The notes under the pieces: generated by a model
The model's input: only the letters and a program-made list of their open reading frames with translations
Databases searched by the model: none
Told to the model about the DNA's origin: nothing
Translations under genes and position numbers: made by a program
Origin: Nocardia farcinica
GTDB lineage: Bacteria > Actinomycetota > Actinomycetes > Mycobacteriales > Mycobacteriaceae
Length of the DNA: 64,000 nucleotides
Direction: 5' to 3'
NCBI RefSeq assembly: GCF_001182745.1
Contig: NZ_LN868939.1
Coordinates: 2,232,001-2,296,000, forward strand
In this document: in pieces, positions 1 through 9,065 of the stretch
Position numbering within the stretch: the stretch's first letter is position 1
Layout of the letters: every line of letters begins with the position of its first letter

Positions 1-1038
1 GAACGCGCCGACGATGCCGTAGAGCGAGCCACCGGCGGTGACCGCGAGCAGCACCACCACCGCGTGCAGCTGCATGCTGCGGCTCTGCAGCACCGGTTGC
101 AGGATGTTGCCCTCCAGCTGCTGCACCGCGATGATGATCGCCAGCACGATCAGCGCCGTGGTCACGCCGTTGGCCACCAGGGCGACCAGCACGGCGAGCG
201 CGCCGGCCACGAACGCGCCGACGATCGGGATGAAGCCGCCGATGAAGGTCAACACCGCCAGCACCAGCGACAACGGGACACCGAGGATCACCAGGCCCGC
301 GCCGATCAGCACCGCGTCGATCAGGCTCACCAACGCCTGGGTGCGGATGAATCCGCCCAGGGTGACCCAGATCCGGTTGAGCACCTCCTCGAAGTGCCTG
401 CCCGCGCCCGCCCCGGTGACGCTGTGCAGCCAGGGCAGGAACTTCGGCCCGTCCTTGATGAAGAAGAACGCCAGCACCAGCACCAGGAACAGGGTGATCA
501 GGGCGGAGGTGGCGGTGGTGACGCCGCTGAAGACGCCGGTGGCGATCTGCTCGGCACTGGACTGCAGGCGGTTGCCGATGGTGTCCACGGCCTGGTCGAG
601 CTGTTCGTCGCGGATGCGCAGCGGCGGGCCGCGCAACCAGTCGCGCACCTTGTTGATGCCCTCGCTGGCCTTGTCGGCCAGGTCCGGCGCCTGATCGGCG
701 ACCGAGGGCACGATCAACGCGATCACTCCGGCCAGTATGCCGAGGAACCCGAGCACCGACAGCGTCGCCGCCAGCCCGGGCCGCACCCCGTGGTTGGTCA
801 GCCACCGCGTCGGCGGCCACAGCACGGTGGCCACCACCAGCGCCAGCGCCACCGGCAGCACGATCACCCACAGCAGCGCGATGGTCCAGCAGACCACCCA
901 CACCCCCGCCGCGACCGCGACGATGCACAGCGACCATTTGGCGAGCCAGAACAACCCCTGGCCGATGACGTCGCCCCGGTCCCGCGCTGTCCGGGCGCCC
1001 GTTCCGATCTCCTTCGTGGGCTTGCTCTCCTCGCTCAC
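1..1038 (-). CDS. AI-2E family transporter (partial, C-terminus beyond window)
   Basis: Membrane protein of the PerM/AI-2E exporter superfamily, whose members export small molecules or act in Na+/H+ exchange; the substrate here is unknown. Translation from the GTG at 1038 gives a short charged N-terminus, then hydrophobic spans and a family-typical stretch ending WPPTRWLTNHGVRPGLAA, followed by more membrane helices. The reading frame stays open to base 1, so at least 346 residues are present and the C-terminus is missing. It is divergent from the flavodoxin-like gene at 1158. The family call is confident from the helix pattern; the role is not. Confidence 0.8.
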   Translation of the reverse strand, partial: MSEESKPTKEIGTGARTARDRGDVIGQGLFWLAKWSLCIVAVAAGVWVVCWTIALLWVIVLPVALALVVATVLWPPTRWLTNHGVRPGLAATLSVLGFLGILAGVIALIVPSVADQAPDLADKASEGINKVRDWLRGPPLRIRDEQLDQAVDTIGNRLQSSAEQIATGVFSGVTTATSALITLFLVLVLAFFFIKDGPKFLPWLHSVTGAGAGRHFEEVLNRIWVTLGGFIRTQALVSLIDAVLIGAGLVILGVPLSLVLAVLTFIGGFIPIVGAFVAGALAVLVALVANGVTTALIVLAIIIAVQQLEGNILQPVLQSRSMQLHAVVVLLAVTAGGSLYGIVGAF

Positions 1039-1157
1039 CGGCCCAGTCTTACACGACACACCGGCGCGGGCCCGCCAACGACGAGCCCCGATTGCGTCAC
1101 TCGGCACCGGGTAAGGCTGCCGGTGAACGGACTTTCCGCGAGGGCAGGAGGCGAGGC

Positions 1158-1769
1158 ATGGTGGCACCGACGGCGTTGGCACTGGTGTGCACGTTGAAGA
1201 AGTCTTCGGCGCAGTCGAGTTCGGAACTGATCGCGCGACAGGTGCTCGACCGGCTGGGCGGGCACGGGGTGCGGGGAGAGCTGGTGCGGGTGGTCGACTA
1301 CGACGTCCGGCCCGGCGTCACCGCGGACGAAGGGGACGGCGACCAGTGGCCGCAGCTGCGGGAGCGGATCGCCGCGGCCGACATCCTGCTGGTGGCGACG
1401 CCGACGTGGGTGGGGCACATGTCGTCGGTGGCGCAGCGGGTGCTGGAACGACTCGACGCCGAACTGTCGACCACCGACGACCAGGGCAGGCCCGCCATGG
1501 TCGGCAAGGTCGGACTGGCCGCGGTGGTCGGCAACGAGGACGGTGCGCACAAGATCGTCGCCGATCTCTTCCAGGGGCTGAACGACATCGGCTTCACCAT
1601 CCCGGCGCAGGGCTGCACCTACTGGAACGGCAACGCCATGCAGACCACCGACTACATCGACCTGGACGAGACGCCCGAGACGGTGGCAAGCACCACCGCG
1701 GCGATGGCCCGCAACGCCGCCCACCTCGCCGGGCTGCTGCGCGAGCGGCCCTATCCCGCCTACGAGTAG
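1158..1769 (+). CDS. Flavodoxin-like NAD(P)H-dependent FMN reductase
   Basis: A 203-residue flavodoxin-fold protein, probably an FMN-binding NAD(P)H oxidoreductase of the cytosol. The N-terminus TALALVCTLKKSS forms the first beta strand and phosphate loop, the ADILLVATPTWVGHMSS segment is the second flavin loop, and the TYWNGNAMQTTDYID region follows the third. The ATG at 1158 is chosen over an in-frame upstream start because a GGAGG-type ribosome site sits about 8 nt before it. It stands alone, between the divergent AI-2E gene and a small basic protein. The physiological substrate cannot be told from sequence. Confidence 0.8.
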   Translation: MVAPTALALVCTLKKSSAQSSSELIARQVLDRLGGHGVRGELVRVVDYDVRPGVTADEGDGDQWPQLRERIAAADILLVATPTWVGHMSSVAQRVLERLDAELSTTDDQGRPAMVGKVGLAAVVGNEDGAHKIVADLFQGLNDIGFTIPAQGCTYWNGNAMQTTDYIDLDETPETVASTTAAMARNAAHLAGLLRERPYPAYE

Positions 1770-1823
1770 CCCCCGGTTGACCGCGGCCGGGCCGGGTATC
1801 CCGCGCCACAGAGGAGGTGTGTC

Positions 1824-2150
1824 ATGCCGAAGGAATGGACCGACAAACAGGAACGGCAGTACGAGCACATCAAGGACTCGGCGAAGGAGCGCGGCGCGGG
1901 CACCAAGCGCGCCAAGGAGATCGCCGCCCGCACCGTGAACAAGAACCGCGCGCAGGCCGGCCAGACCAAGACCGCCAGCCGCTCCTCCACCAAGGACCGC
2001 TCCCCGCAGCAGCGCGGCGGACAGCGTTCGCACAGCGGCTCGAAGGGCCCCACCCGCGACCAGCTCTACAACGAGGCCAAGAAGCGCGGCATCAAGGGCC
2101 GCTCGAGCATGAACAAGAGCCAGCTCGAGCGCGCACTCGGCCGCGGCTGA
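1824..2150 (+). CDS. Small basic protein with C-terminal Rho_N/SAP-like motif
   Basis: A 108-residue, very Lys/Arg/Gln/Ser-rich soluble protein, often annotated in actinobacteria as a plasmid-stabilisation-like protein. The N-terminal third (residues 1-45) is helical and charged, the middle (45-75) is a low-complexity Ser/Gln/Arg/Gly linker, and the last 30 residues (TRDQLYNEAKKRGIKGRSSM then an LERALGRG-type ending) resemble a Rho_N/SAP nucleic-acid-binding helix-extended-helix. The ATG follows a GAGGAGGTG ribosome site. A nucleic-acid-associated or stress role is inferred; no partner toxin is adjacent. Confidence 0.65.
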   Translation: MPKEWTDKQERQYEHIKDSAKERGAGTKRAKEIAARTVNKNRAQAGQTKTASRSSTKDRSPQQRGGQRSHSGSKGPTRDQLYNEAKKRGIKGRSSMNKSQLERALGRG

Positions 2151-2175
2151 ACCCGCCGCGGCACGCCCGCGCGGT

Positions 2176-3177
2176 TCAGCCCGCCGTCCGGCCCTCCGGC
2201 TGGTAGAACCACTCGTGCAGATCGAAGTCCTGGCGGATCTTGCCCTGGTTCACCAGGAACTCCTTGGTGCCGGTCAGCAGCCGCACCCCGGCCTCGTCGA
2301 ACAGGCCGGTGGGGATGTAGTCCGGGTGGGCGGTGGCGCGCACGACCGCTTCCGGCGCCTTGGACTGGGCGACCTCGTAGGCCACGTACTCCTCCCAGTG
2401 CGCGGCGGCGTAGGCGTTGGCCTCGGTCAGCGCCCGCTGCCAGGTCGGCCCGAACTCCGGGTGGGTGTCCAGGAACGGCTGGCTGCTGACCGCCGCGGTG
2501 GTGCCCGCCAGCTCGGGATGGTTCTCCCGCACCGAGTCCACCAGCCGGAATCCCTTGGCCAGGAAGGCCTGCAGGAAGGACGACGGGTTGACATCCGGCA
2601 GCGCGACCGCCGCCACGTCGCCGTTGGTCAGCGGGGCCTCCGCGTCGGCGGAGAGCAGGTGCACCAGCTCGGCCTCGATGCCCTCGGCGCGCAGCGCGCC
2701 CTGCAGATAGCGGTCGATGTAGGAGCCGGACTGCACGCCGATCTTCTTGCCCGCCAGGTCGCGCAGCGTGCGCAGCGCCGGATCGCGCACCACCACACCG
2801 GCGTTCAGTCCGACGGCGTTGACCGCCAGCAGCCGGGTGGGCAGGCCGCTGCCCTTGGCGACCAGGGCGGGGGTGTCGCCGTAGGTGGCGACGTCGAGCC
2901 TGCCGCCCACCAGGGCCTGGTTGAGATCGGGGCCGTTGGGGAAGCTGTAGACCTCGATGGCGTCGACGCCCAGCGGTTGCAGCGCAGGCAGCAGCGCGCC
3001 GCGCTGGTGGGCGAAGCCGAGCGTGCCGGTGAGCACGTTGCCGGTGCCGATCACGCCGACGCGCAGCGTCTGGATCTCGGCCCGGGTCGCCGACTCGTCG
3101 GAGCCCGCGCCGCAGCCGGTGAGCGCGACGAGGGCGGTGGACAGCAGGAGCGCGGCGGCCAGCCGCAGGGTACGCAT
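2176..3177 (-). CDS. ABC transporter substrate-binding lipoprotein (SsuA/TauA/NrtA type)
   Basis: The 333-residue solute receptor of the importer encoded upstream. It starts with a signal peptide ending in the lipobox LTGC (Cys about residue 23), so it should be a membrane-anchored lipoprotein. The mature part has the NMT1/SsuA-like fold: LRVGVIGTGNVLTG at the first strand, DVATYGDTPALVAKGSG in the hinge loop, and DLAGKKIGVQSGSYIDRYL in lobe two. Family ligands are sulfonates, nitrate, bicarbonate or pyrimidine precursors. It is the last gene of a five-gene operon, 28 nt after the ferredoxin. The ligand is unknown, but the redox genes in the operon suggest an oxidised sulfur compound. Confidence 0.85.
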   Translation of the reverse strand: MRTLRLAAALLLSTALVALTGCGAGSDESATRAEIQTLRVGVIGTGNVLTGTLGFAHQRGALLPALQPLGVDAIEVYSFPNGPDLNQALVGGRLDVATYGDTPALVAKGSGLPTRLLAVNAVGLNAGVVVRDPALRTLRDLAGKKIGVQSGSYIDRYLQGALRAEGIEAELVHLLSADAEAPLTNGDVAAVALPDVNPSSFLQAFLAKGFRLVDSVRENHPELAGTTAAVSSQPFLDTHPEFGPTWQRALTEANAYAAAHWEEYVAYEVAQSKAPEAVVRATAHPDYIPTGLFDEAGVRLLTGTKEFLVNQGKIRQDFDLHEWFYQPEGRTAG

Positions 3178-3205
3178 GGGATGGAGCTTCTTTCCGGTGG
3201 TGGGA

Positions 3206-3544
3206 TCAGGACCGCAGTCGCGGCGGTGGGGTGCCGTGCGGCAGCTCGGGGCCGAGTGCCACGAGGCTGCCCGGCCTGCGGCCGCGACCCCAGCCGAGCT
3301 TCTCGCGGTACCGGCCGATCTGGTCGGCGGGAATGGCGGTCGGGTCGGCCAGCGGGGTGTCCTGCGGGGCGACGTAGAGCGCGTCGGCCGGGCAGTAGGC
3401 CTCGCACATGAAGCACGTCTGGCAGTCACTCTGCCGGGCGATCACCGGGATGCCGCTCGCGGTCCGGTCGAAGACGTTGGTCGGGCAGGCGTCCACACAT
3501 TTGTCGCAGCCGATGCAGTCCTCGGTGCGCAGCAGTTCGATCAC
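3206..3544 (-). CDS. 2[4Fe-4S] ferredoxin (AprB-like electron carrier)
   Basis: A 112-residue ferredoxin with two classical binding motifs, CIGCDKCVDACP and CQTCFMCEAYCP, each supplying four cysteines, so two [4Fe-4S] clusters. The tail of about 50 residues after the second cluster (containing IPADQIGRYREKLGWGRG) is longer than in simple ferredoxins and resembles the C-terminal tail of adenylylsulfate reductase beta subunits. The GTG start overlaps the stop of the flavoprotein by 4 nt, implying coupled translation and a stoichiometric complex. It probably shuttles electrons to or from the FAD subunit. Confidence 0.88.
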   Translation of the reverse strand: MIELLRTEDCIGCDKCVDACPTNVFDRTASGIPVIARQSDCQTCFMCEAYCPADALYVAPQDTPLADPTAIPADQIGRYREKLGWGRGRRPGSLVALGPELPHGTPPPRLRS

Positions 3545-5151
3545 GACGCCACCGCCAGTCCGCTGTGGTGCGCGGGCCCGGTGTCCGTCCACACCCGGTC
3601 CAGGCCACCGGCCAGGATGTGGTGGTGCTGGGCCGGGTCCTGCTCGGGGTGATCGGCCCGCTTGTTCATGCCGCGTGTCTCCGGACGCGCCAGCGCCGAG
3701 CGGTACATCAGCCTGCCCACGGCGGTGATGGCGGCGGCCTGCCGGGCGCGCACCCGCTGTTCGCCGGTGTGCCCGCCCAGGCCGGACGCCGCCGCGGTCC
3801 ACAGCGCGTCGAGCTCGGACAGCGCCGGGCGCAACCGGTCGCCGTGGCGCAGGTAGTTCTTCTCGAACGGGATCAGCTCGCGCTGCGCGGCCGCCACCAC
3901 CTCGGCGGCGTCCACCGCGCCGGACCCGCTGGGCCGCAACCCGACCCGGCCCGCGCCCCGCAGCCGGGCGTCGGCCGGTCGCCCGGAGCGCAGCGCGAAC
4001 CGGGCCGCGCCGCGCCCGGCCCAGCTGCCCGAGGACATCGCCCACGCGGAGTTGTGGCTGCCGCCGCCGGTGAATCCGCCGCAGATGCGCTCCCGGGTGG
4101 CGGCGTCGCCTGCGGCGAACAGACCGGGCACGGTGGTGGCGCAGTCGTCGTCCACCACGTCGATGCCGCCGGTGCCGCGCACGGTGCCCTCGGCGAGCAT
4201 GTCGATCTCGAAACGCTGCCGGAACGGGTCGATGCCGCGCCGGTCGAACTGCAGGAAGAAGTTCGGCTGGCCCAGCCGCATCTGCGCCTGCACCCGGTCG
4301 TCGGCGCGATCGATCTGGGCGAAGACCCGCTCGTGCAGCAGCGCCCGGGCGATCACCGACCGGCCCTTCTGCGATCCCGCGCCCTCGAGCACCCGGCCGT
4401 CCTCGTGGAAGAAGGTGGCGTAGCCGTAGTAGGCGGTCTTGGTGATCGTGGAACCCTTGGGCACGATGGCGTAGGCGTTGGAGAACTCCATACCGGAGAA
4501 CCGGGCCCCGACCTCGGCGGCCATCAACGCGCCGTCGCCGGTGTCGACGTTGGTGCCCAGCGCGCGGGACAGGAACGCGCACCCGCCGGTGGCCAGCACC
4601 ACCGCGCCCGCGGTGATCCGGTAGTCGCGGCCGAGCTGGCGCTGATGGCCCGCCGCGCCGCGTACCACCCCGGCGTCGTCGACGAGCAGCTCCAGCGCGG
4701 GGGAGTGGTCGAGGATGCGCACGCCGATCCGCTTGAGCCAGGCGCGCATCCGGCGCATGTACTCCGGGCCCTGCACGCCGGTGCGGATCTGTTCGCCGGT
4801 GGCGGGGTCGACCGGGAAGGGATAGCGGCCCTCGACCGCGAGGCGGTGCATGTTGGTGTAGGTCTGATCCAGCACCCGGTCCATCCAGCGGTGGTCGGCC
4901 AGGTGTCCGCCCAGTGCCTCGCGGCTCGCCTTGGCCCTGGCGCGGGCGGCCGGCTCCGGCGCGACGTACCAGACGCCGGTACCCGCGGGTGCGGTCGCGC
5001 CGCTGGTACCGCAGTAGCCCTTGTCCACCAGCGTCACCTCGGCACCGGCTTCGGTGGCGTGCACGGCGGCCCAGGCCGCGGCCGGGCCACCGCCGATGAT
5101 CAGCACGTCGGTGCTGCTCTGCCAGGTTGCGTCGGCTCGGGTCTCGTTCAT
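3541..5151 (-). CDS. FAD-dependent oxidoreductase (fumarate reductase/AprA-like)
   Basis: A 536-residue flavoprotein of the succinate dehydrogenase/fumarate reductase/AprA superfamily. It opens with the dinucleotide motif [20 protein letters not shown], continues with a [18 protein letters not shown] segment, has [16 protein letters not shown] in the middle, and a late FAD motif [19 protein letters not shown]. It is embedded in an ABC importer operon: its ATG overlaps the ATPase stop by 4 nt and its stop overlaps the ferredoxin start by 4 nt. This arrangement predicts that the imported compound is the flavoprotein's substrate or is released by it. AprA-type sulfur chemistry is plausible but unproven. 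Confidence 0.85.
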   Translation of the reverse strand: MNETRADATWQSSTDVLIIGGGPAAAWAAVHATEAGAEVTLVDKGYCGTSGATAPAGTGVWYVAPEPAARARAKASREALGGHLADHRWMDRVLDQTYTNMHRLAVEGRYPFPVDPATGEQIRTGVQGPEYMRRMRAWLKRIGVRILDHSPALELLVDDAGVVRGAAGHQRQLGRDYRITAGAVVLATGGCAFLSRALGTNVDTGDGALMAAEVGARFSGMEFSNAYAIVPKGSTITKTAYYGYATFFHEDGRVLEGAGSQKGRSVIARALLHERVFAQIDRADDRVQAQMRLGQPNFFLQFDRRGIDPFRQRFEIDMLAEGTVRGTGGIDVVDDDCATTVPGLFAAGDAATRERICGGFTGGGSHNSAWAMSSGSWAGRGAARFALRSGRPADARLRGAGRVGLRPSGSGAVDAAEVVAAAQRELIPFEKNYLRHGDRLRPALSELDALWTAAASGLGGHTGEQRVRARQAAAITAVGRLMYRSALARPETRGMNKRADHPEQDPAQHHHILAGGLDRVWTDTGPAHHSGLAVAS

Positions 5152-5786
5152 GACTGCGCTCCTGTCGGTGCGTCGGGGTCCACGCCGAGAGCCAGCAGCA
5201 ACCTGCGGCGCAGCGCGGAGAATTCGGGATCGACCACCGCCGGCCGGTGCTGCTGCCACAGCCGCGCCACCAGCGCCTGGGCTTTGAGCCGGGTGAGCGC
5301 GTCCAGCGCGCCGAACGGTTCGTCGAGCAGCAGCAGGTCGGGGTGACGCACCAGCGCGCGGGCCAGTGCCACCCGCTGTGCTTCGCCGCCGGACAGCGTC
5401 GCCGGCCACGCGTCGGCCTCGGCCGACAGGCCGACCTCGTCGAGCGCGGTGCGGGCGCGCGCGGCCAGGTCCCGGCCGCGCACGCCGAGAACCACATTGC
5501 GCCACACCGAGATCCACGGGATCAGCCGGTGCTCCTGGAACACGATGGCCTTCGAGCGCGGCGCCTCCAGCGTGCCGGTGAAACCGCGGTCGAGGCCGCC
5601 GATGGCGCGCAGCAACGTGCTCTTGCCCGATCCGCTGGCGCCCAGCAGCGCGACGAATTCGCCGGGCGCGATGTCGAGGTCGACGCCGCGCAGCACCTGC
5701 CGCCCGGCGAAGGCGCGGCCCGCACCGCGCACTCGCACCGCGGCGGTCGTCGTGGTGGTCGTCGTCGTGGTGGTGGAGCCGGCCAT
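5148..5786 (-). CDS. ABC transporter ATP-binding protein lacking the H-loop
   Basis: A 212-residue SsuB/TauB-type nucleotide-binding subunit. Visible are Walker A (GASGSGKST), the Q-loop ([10 protein letters not shown]), the signature [15 protein letters not shown], Walker B ([12 protein letters not shown]) and the D-loop region. After [10 protein letters not shown] the chain jumps directly to [16 protein letters not shown], which matches the normal C-terminal end of the family; the intervening 40-50 residues with the switch histidine (usually LVTHD) are absent. The family is usually about 250 residues, so this looks like an in-frame deletion. The N-terminus carries ten consecutive threonines. 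The ATG overlaps the permease stop by 1 nt. Confidence 0.82.
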   Translation of the reverse strand: MAGSTTTTTTTTTTAAVRVRGAGRAFAGRQVLRGVDLDIAPGEFVALLGASGSGKSTLLRAIGGLDRGFTGTLEAPRSKAIVFQEHRLIPWISVWRNVVLGVRGRDLAARARTALDEVGLSAEADAWPATLSGGEAQRVALARALVRHPDLLLLDEPFGALDALTRLKAQALVARLWQQHRPAVVDPEFSALRRRLLLALGVDPDAPTGAQS

Positions 5787-6640
5787 CACTGCCCCTCGAA
5801 TCCGGTGCGCCAGGCCAGGAACCGCCGCTCCAGCAGCCGCACCAGCAGGTCGCTGAGCAGCCCCAGCAGCGCGTAGACGACCAGCACCAGGAAGATCTGG
5901 TCGGTGCGCAGGAACTCCTTGGCGTCGTTCATCAGGAACCCGAGCCCGACCGGCGTGGTCTGCATCTCCGCGACCACCAGCGCGAGCCAGCCGATGCCGA
6001 GTGCCTGGCGCAGACCGACGAAGATCTGCGGCAGCGCGCCGGGCAGGATGATGCGGGTGGTCAGCTCGAAGCGGTTGAGGCCGAGCGATTCCCCGGCCTC
6101 CACCAGCCGCCGGTCCACCGAACGGATACCGGCGAAGACGTTGAGGTAGATCGGGAAGACCGGCGCGACGGCGATCAACGCGATCTTGAAGGAGTCGCCG
6201 ATGCCGAACCAGATGATGAACACCGGCAGCAGCGCGAGCGCAGGCATCATCCGCAGCGCCTGTACCGGTGCGTTCACCAGATCCTCGGCCAGCCGGAACA
6301 ATCCGGCCGCCACACCGAGGACCAGTCCGATCCCGATTCCGAGCGCCAACCCGGTGCCCACCCGGCGTGCGGACGCCGCCAGATGCCGCCACAGCTCCCC
6401 GGAGCTGATCAGATCCCAGCCCGCTGCCACCACCTCGGTGGGAGCGGGTGTGGTCGCGCCGAGCCAGCCGCGCGCGCCGAGCTGCCACAGGATCAGTACG
6501 AGCACCAATCCGGCGGATTTGCGCGCCAGGCCGGTCGCGCGCCGCCACGCGGCCGACAGTGGTGCAGTGGTGGCGGGGGTGGGCACCGGCACGGCCGTGG
6601 GCGGGGGTGCGGTGGCGACCGGATCCAGTTGGAGTGTCAT
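5786..6640 (-). CDS. ABC transporter permease (SsuC/TauC type)
   Basis: A 284-residue inner-membrane permease, first gene of the importer operon. A Pro/Ala/Thr-rich cytoplasmic N-terminus of about 40 residues is followed by five to six membrane segments. The EAA coupling loop is seen as [20 protein letters not shown] about two-thirds along, where it should contact the ATPase. The family imports sulfonates, taurine or nitrate. The ATG at 6640 is used; a weak promoter-like TAGGAC lies about 10 nt upstream. No regulator gene is attached to the operon. Confidence 0.88.
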   Translation of the reverse strand: MTLQLDPVATAPPPTAVPVPTPATTAPLSAAWRRATGLARKSAGLVLVLILWQLGARGWLGATTPAPTEVVAAGWDLISSGELWRHLAASARRVGTGLALGIGIGLVLGVAAGLFRLAEDLVNAPVQALRMMPALALLPVFIIWFGIGDSFKIALIAVAPVFPIYLNVFAGIRSVDRRLVEAGESLGLNRFELTTRIILPGALPQIFVGLRQALGIGWLALVVAEMQTTPVGLGFLMNDAKEFLRTDQIFLVLVVYALLGLLSDLLVRLLERRFLAWRTGFEGQ

Positions 6641-6765
6641 CGGGCAACGGTCCTAACGCGAGGGAGTGCGTTGCCACGCTAGGGGCCGCCTGCGGGCCGG
6701 AACACGGTTGCGATCAGCGAGATTCGAGGGGCGGCACGACGGCGCCCGCGGCGAGGCCGGGCCGG

Positions 6766-7623
6766 TCAGCCGGGGGTGTCGCCGCAGTGCGCGGCGAACG
6801 CGGCGAGCGTGGGCGAGCAGCCCGCGTCCAGGCGCAGGGTGGCGAGGTCGTCGCCGCGGGTGGGTCCGCGGTTGACGATGACCACCGGGTGGCCGTTGCG
6901 AGCGGCGCGGCGCACGAAGCGCAGGCCGGACATCACGGTGAGCGAGGAGCCCGCGACGAGCAGGGCGTCGCAGGAGTCGACGAGGTCGTAGGCGGCGGCG
7001 ACGCGGTCCTTGGGGACGTTCTCGCCGAAATAGACGATGTCGGGTTTGAGCATGCCGCCGCAGTGCGCGCAGTCGACCATGCGGAAGTGCTCGGTGTCCT
7101 CGACCACCGCGTCGGCGTCCGGGGCGACCTCGATGCCGGTCGCGGTCGCGGCGTCGGCGAAGCCGGGATTGGCGGCCTCGAGCAGGTCGGCCAGCGTCAT
7201 CCGGGACATCAGCGCCCCGCAGCCGAGGCAGCGGACCCGGGCGTAGGTGCCGTGCAGGTCGATGACCCGGCGGCTGCCCGCCTTGGTGTGCAGCAGGTCG
7301 ACGTTCTGGGTGATCACCCCGCCGACCGCGCCGAGCCGTTCGAGCCGGGCCAGCGCGCGATGGCCGGGGTTGGGGCGGGCGGCGTCCATGCGCCGCCAGC
7401 CGATGTGATTGCGCGCCCAGTACCGGCGGCGGAACACCGGATCACCGACGAACTGCTGGTAGGTCATCGGATTGCGCGGCGGTGAGTCCGGCCCGCGGTA
7501 GTCGGGGATGCCGCTGTCGGTGGACAGGCCCGCCCCGGTGAGCACCGCGACGCGCAGGCCGGCGAGCAGATCGATCAGCCGGTCCACGCCGGTGCCGAGC
7601 GGCGACGGGGCGAGCTGCGTCAT
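6766..7623 (-). CDS. Sir2-family NAD-dependent protein deacylase
   Basis: A 285-residue sirtuin, probably class II (SIRT4-like). NAD-binding motifs are VAVLTGAGLSTDSGIPDYRG near residue 30 and ITQNVDLLHTKAG near 105, with the catalytic His in VIDLHGTYARV. The zinc module has CLGC and CAHCGG separated by a long insert. The second Rossmann motif is LLVAGSSLTVMSG, followed by VVIVNRGPTRGDD. It removes acyl groups from protein lysines, consuming NAD. No ribosome site is seen; a TACGCT -10 element lies 6 nt before the ATG, so the mRNA is probably leaderless. Confidence 0.9.
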   Translation of the reverse strand: MTQLAPSPLGTGVDRLIDLLAGLRVAVLTGAGLSTDSGIPDYRGPDSPPRNPMTYQQFVGDPVFRRRYWARNHIGWRRMDAARPNPGHRALARLERLGAVGGVITQNVDLLHTKAGSRRVIDLHGTYARVRCLGCGALMSRMTLADLLEAANPGFADAATATGIEVAPDADAVVEDTEHFRMVDCAHCGGMLKPDIVYFGENVPKDRVAAAYDLVDSCDALLVAGSSLTVMSGLRFVRRAARNGHPVVIVNRGPTRGDDLATLRLDAGCSPTLAAFAAHCGDTPG

Positions 7624-7629
7624 GAGACG

Positions 7630-7635
7630 AGCGTA
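7630..7635 (-). promoter_or_regulatory. -10 element of the sirtuin gene (leaderless start)
   Basis: On the minus strand TACGCT ends 6 nt before the ATG at 7623, so transcription should begin at or next to the start codon. No Shine-Dalgarno sequence is present. Confidence 0.55.
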
Positions 7636-7663
7636 CCGACCCGCTCGGCGGACCGGCGCCGCC

Positions 7664-8203
7664 TCAGTTGCGGATGAGCAGGACCACCCCGGCCACCACC
7701 AGGCCCAGGATCACGAACCCGAGGCCGGAGGCCAGGCGGGGGTAGCGCAGCGCGGGCACCGCCGCGTCGACGGAGATGCGGCCCGCGCCGGTGAAGGCGA
7801 GCGTGGTCGCGCCCAGCGCCAGCAGCAGCTCGTATTCGATGCCCTTGGGCGCCCAGAAGCCGCCGCCCCATTTGACCGAGATGGCGTTGACCATCGTGCC
7901 GAGGATCGCGGCGGCGGCCAGCGGGGTGAGCAGGCCCAGGGCCAGCGCCAAGCCGCCGAAGGTCTCGGTGACGGCGGTGATGACGGCGAAGATCTGCGGC
8001 GAGGGATAACCCATCGATGACAGCATGGCCTCGGTGCCGTCCAGGCCGGGGCCGTCGAACCAGCCGAGCAGCTTCTGCGACCCGTGCGCGGCCATGGTGA
8101 GGCCGACGGCCAAGCGCAGGATCAGCAGGCCGACGTCGACGCCGGGGTTGACCCGGGCCGGGGTGAGTGCGGTGGATGCGGTGTTGCCGGTCGTGGTCGT
8201 CAT
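7664..8203 (-). CDS. DoxX family membrane protein
   Basis: A 179-residue protein with four predicted membrane helices after a Thr-rich 25-residue N-terminus. Family features are LILRLAVGLTMAAHGSQKLL in helix one, the FGGLALALGLLTPLAAAAIL helix pair and a final LGFVILGLVVAGVVLLI span. DoxX proteins are linked to redox homeostasis and thiosulfate:quinone chemistry; in mycobacteria a DoxX works with a membrane oxidoreductase complex. An AAGGA ribosome site lies about 8 nt before the ATG. The function here is unassigned beyond family. Confidence 0.82.
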   Translation of the reverse strand: MTTTTGNTASTALTPARVNPGVDVGLLILRLAVGLTMAAHGSQKLLGWFDGPGLDGTEAMLSSMGYPSPQIFAVITAVTETFGGLALALGLLTPLAAAAILGTMVNAISVKWGGGFWAPKGIEYELLLALGATTLAFTGAGRISVDAAVPALRYPRLASGLGFVILGLVVAGVVLLIRN

Positions 8204-8262
8204 GCCGTGTCCTTACTGTCCGGGTTGTTCGGTGGGTATACGCCGGTGGACCGGGGTGCGGT

Positions 8263-9039
8263 TCAGCCGACCTGGATGGAGCGGCGGGCCATGCCGTACC
8301 AGTAGCCGTCGATGACCGTTCGTAACGTGTCCAGCTCATTCTCGCCCGCGCCGAGCGTGACGAACAGGGGTGCGAAGTGGTCCGCGCGCGGGTGCGCGAG
8401 CCGGGCCGCCGGCGCCTTGTGTTCGAAATCGAGCAGCGCGTCGAGGTCGCGGTCGGCCAGGGCGCGGGCGCCCCAATCGTCGAACTCGGCGGTGAAGCGA
8501 TGCACGTGGACGTCGTCCTCGGTCATGGCACGCAGGTTGTGGGTGAAGAATCCGCTGCCGACGACGAGCACGCCCTCCTCGCGCAGCGGGGCGAGCTTGC
8601 GCCCGATCCCGAACAGCGCCTCGGGGTCGAGGGTGGGCATGGACAGCTGCAGAACGGGCACGTCGGCGTCGGGGTACATCTGCGTCAGCGGCACGTAGGC
8701 GCCGTGGTCCAGGCCGCGGTCGGGGACCTCGGCGACACCTGCCCCGAGCAGGCCGCGGACCGTGCGCGCCAGGTCGGGCGCGCCCGGCGCGGGATAGCGC
8801 ACCTCGTAGTAGTGCTGAGGGAAGCCCCAGAAGTCGTAGACCAGCGGCACCGTGGTGGTGGCGCCGAGGGCGATGGGCGCGGCCTCCCAGTGCGCGGAGA
8901 CGATCAGGATCGCGGTGGGCCGCGGCAGCTCCGCGGCCCACGCCGCCAGCTCGGCGGGCCAGCGCTCGTGGTCGACCAGCGGCGGCGCGCCGTGCGAGAG
9001 GTACAGCACCGGCATGCGCTCGGTGGTGGTGCTCGCCAT
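8263..9039 (-). CDS. Class III extradiol dioxygenase (LigB/DODA family)
   Basis: A 258-residue member of the DODA/YgiD branch of LigB-type extradiol dioxygenases, which open catecholic rings using a metal held by His residues. The predicted metal ligands are in YLSHGAPPL near residue 16 and VSAHWEAAP near 50, with further His residues in the DHGAYVPLTQMYP and GSGFFTHNLRA segments. The ATG at 9039 follows a GGAGTG ribosome site. It is divergent from the MarR regulator at 9133 across an intergenic region carrying two identical palindromes, so it is the likely target of that regulator. The natural substrate is unknown. Confidence 0.88.
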   Translation of the reverse strand: MASTTTERMPVLYLSHGAPPLVDHERWPAELAAWAAELPRPTAILIVSAHWEAAPIALGATTTVPLVYDFWGFPQHYYEVRYPAPGAPDLARTVRGLLGAGVAEVPDRGLDHGAYVPLTQMYPDADVPVLQLSMPTLDPEALFGIGRKLAPLREEGVLVVGSGFFTHNLRAMTEDDVHVHRFTAEFDDWGARALADRDLDALLDFEHKAPAARLAHPRADHFAPLFVTLGAGENELDTLRTVIDGYWYGMARRSIQVG

Positions 9040-9065
9040 GACTCACTCCGTTCTCGGTCCAGATA

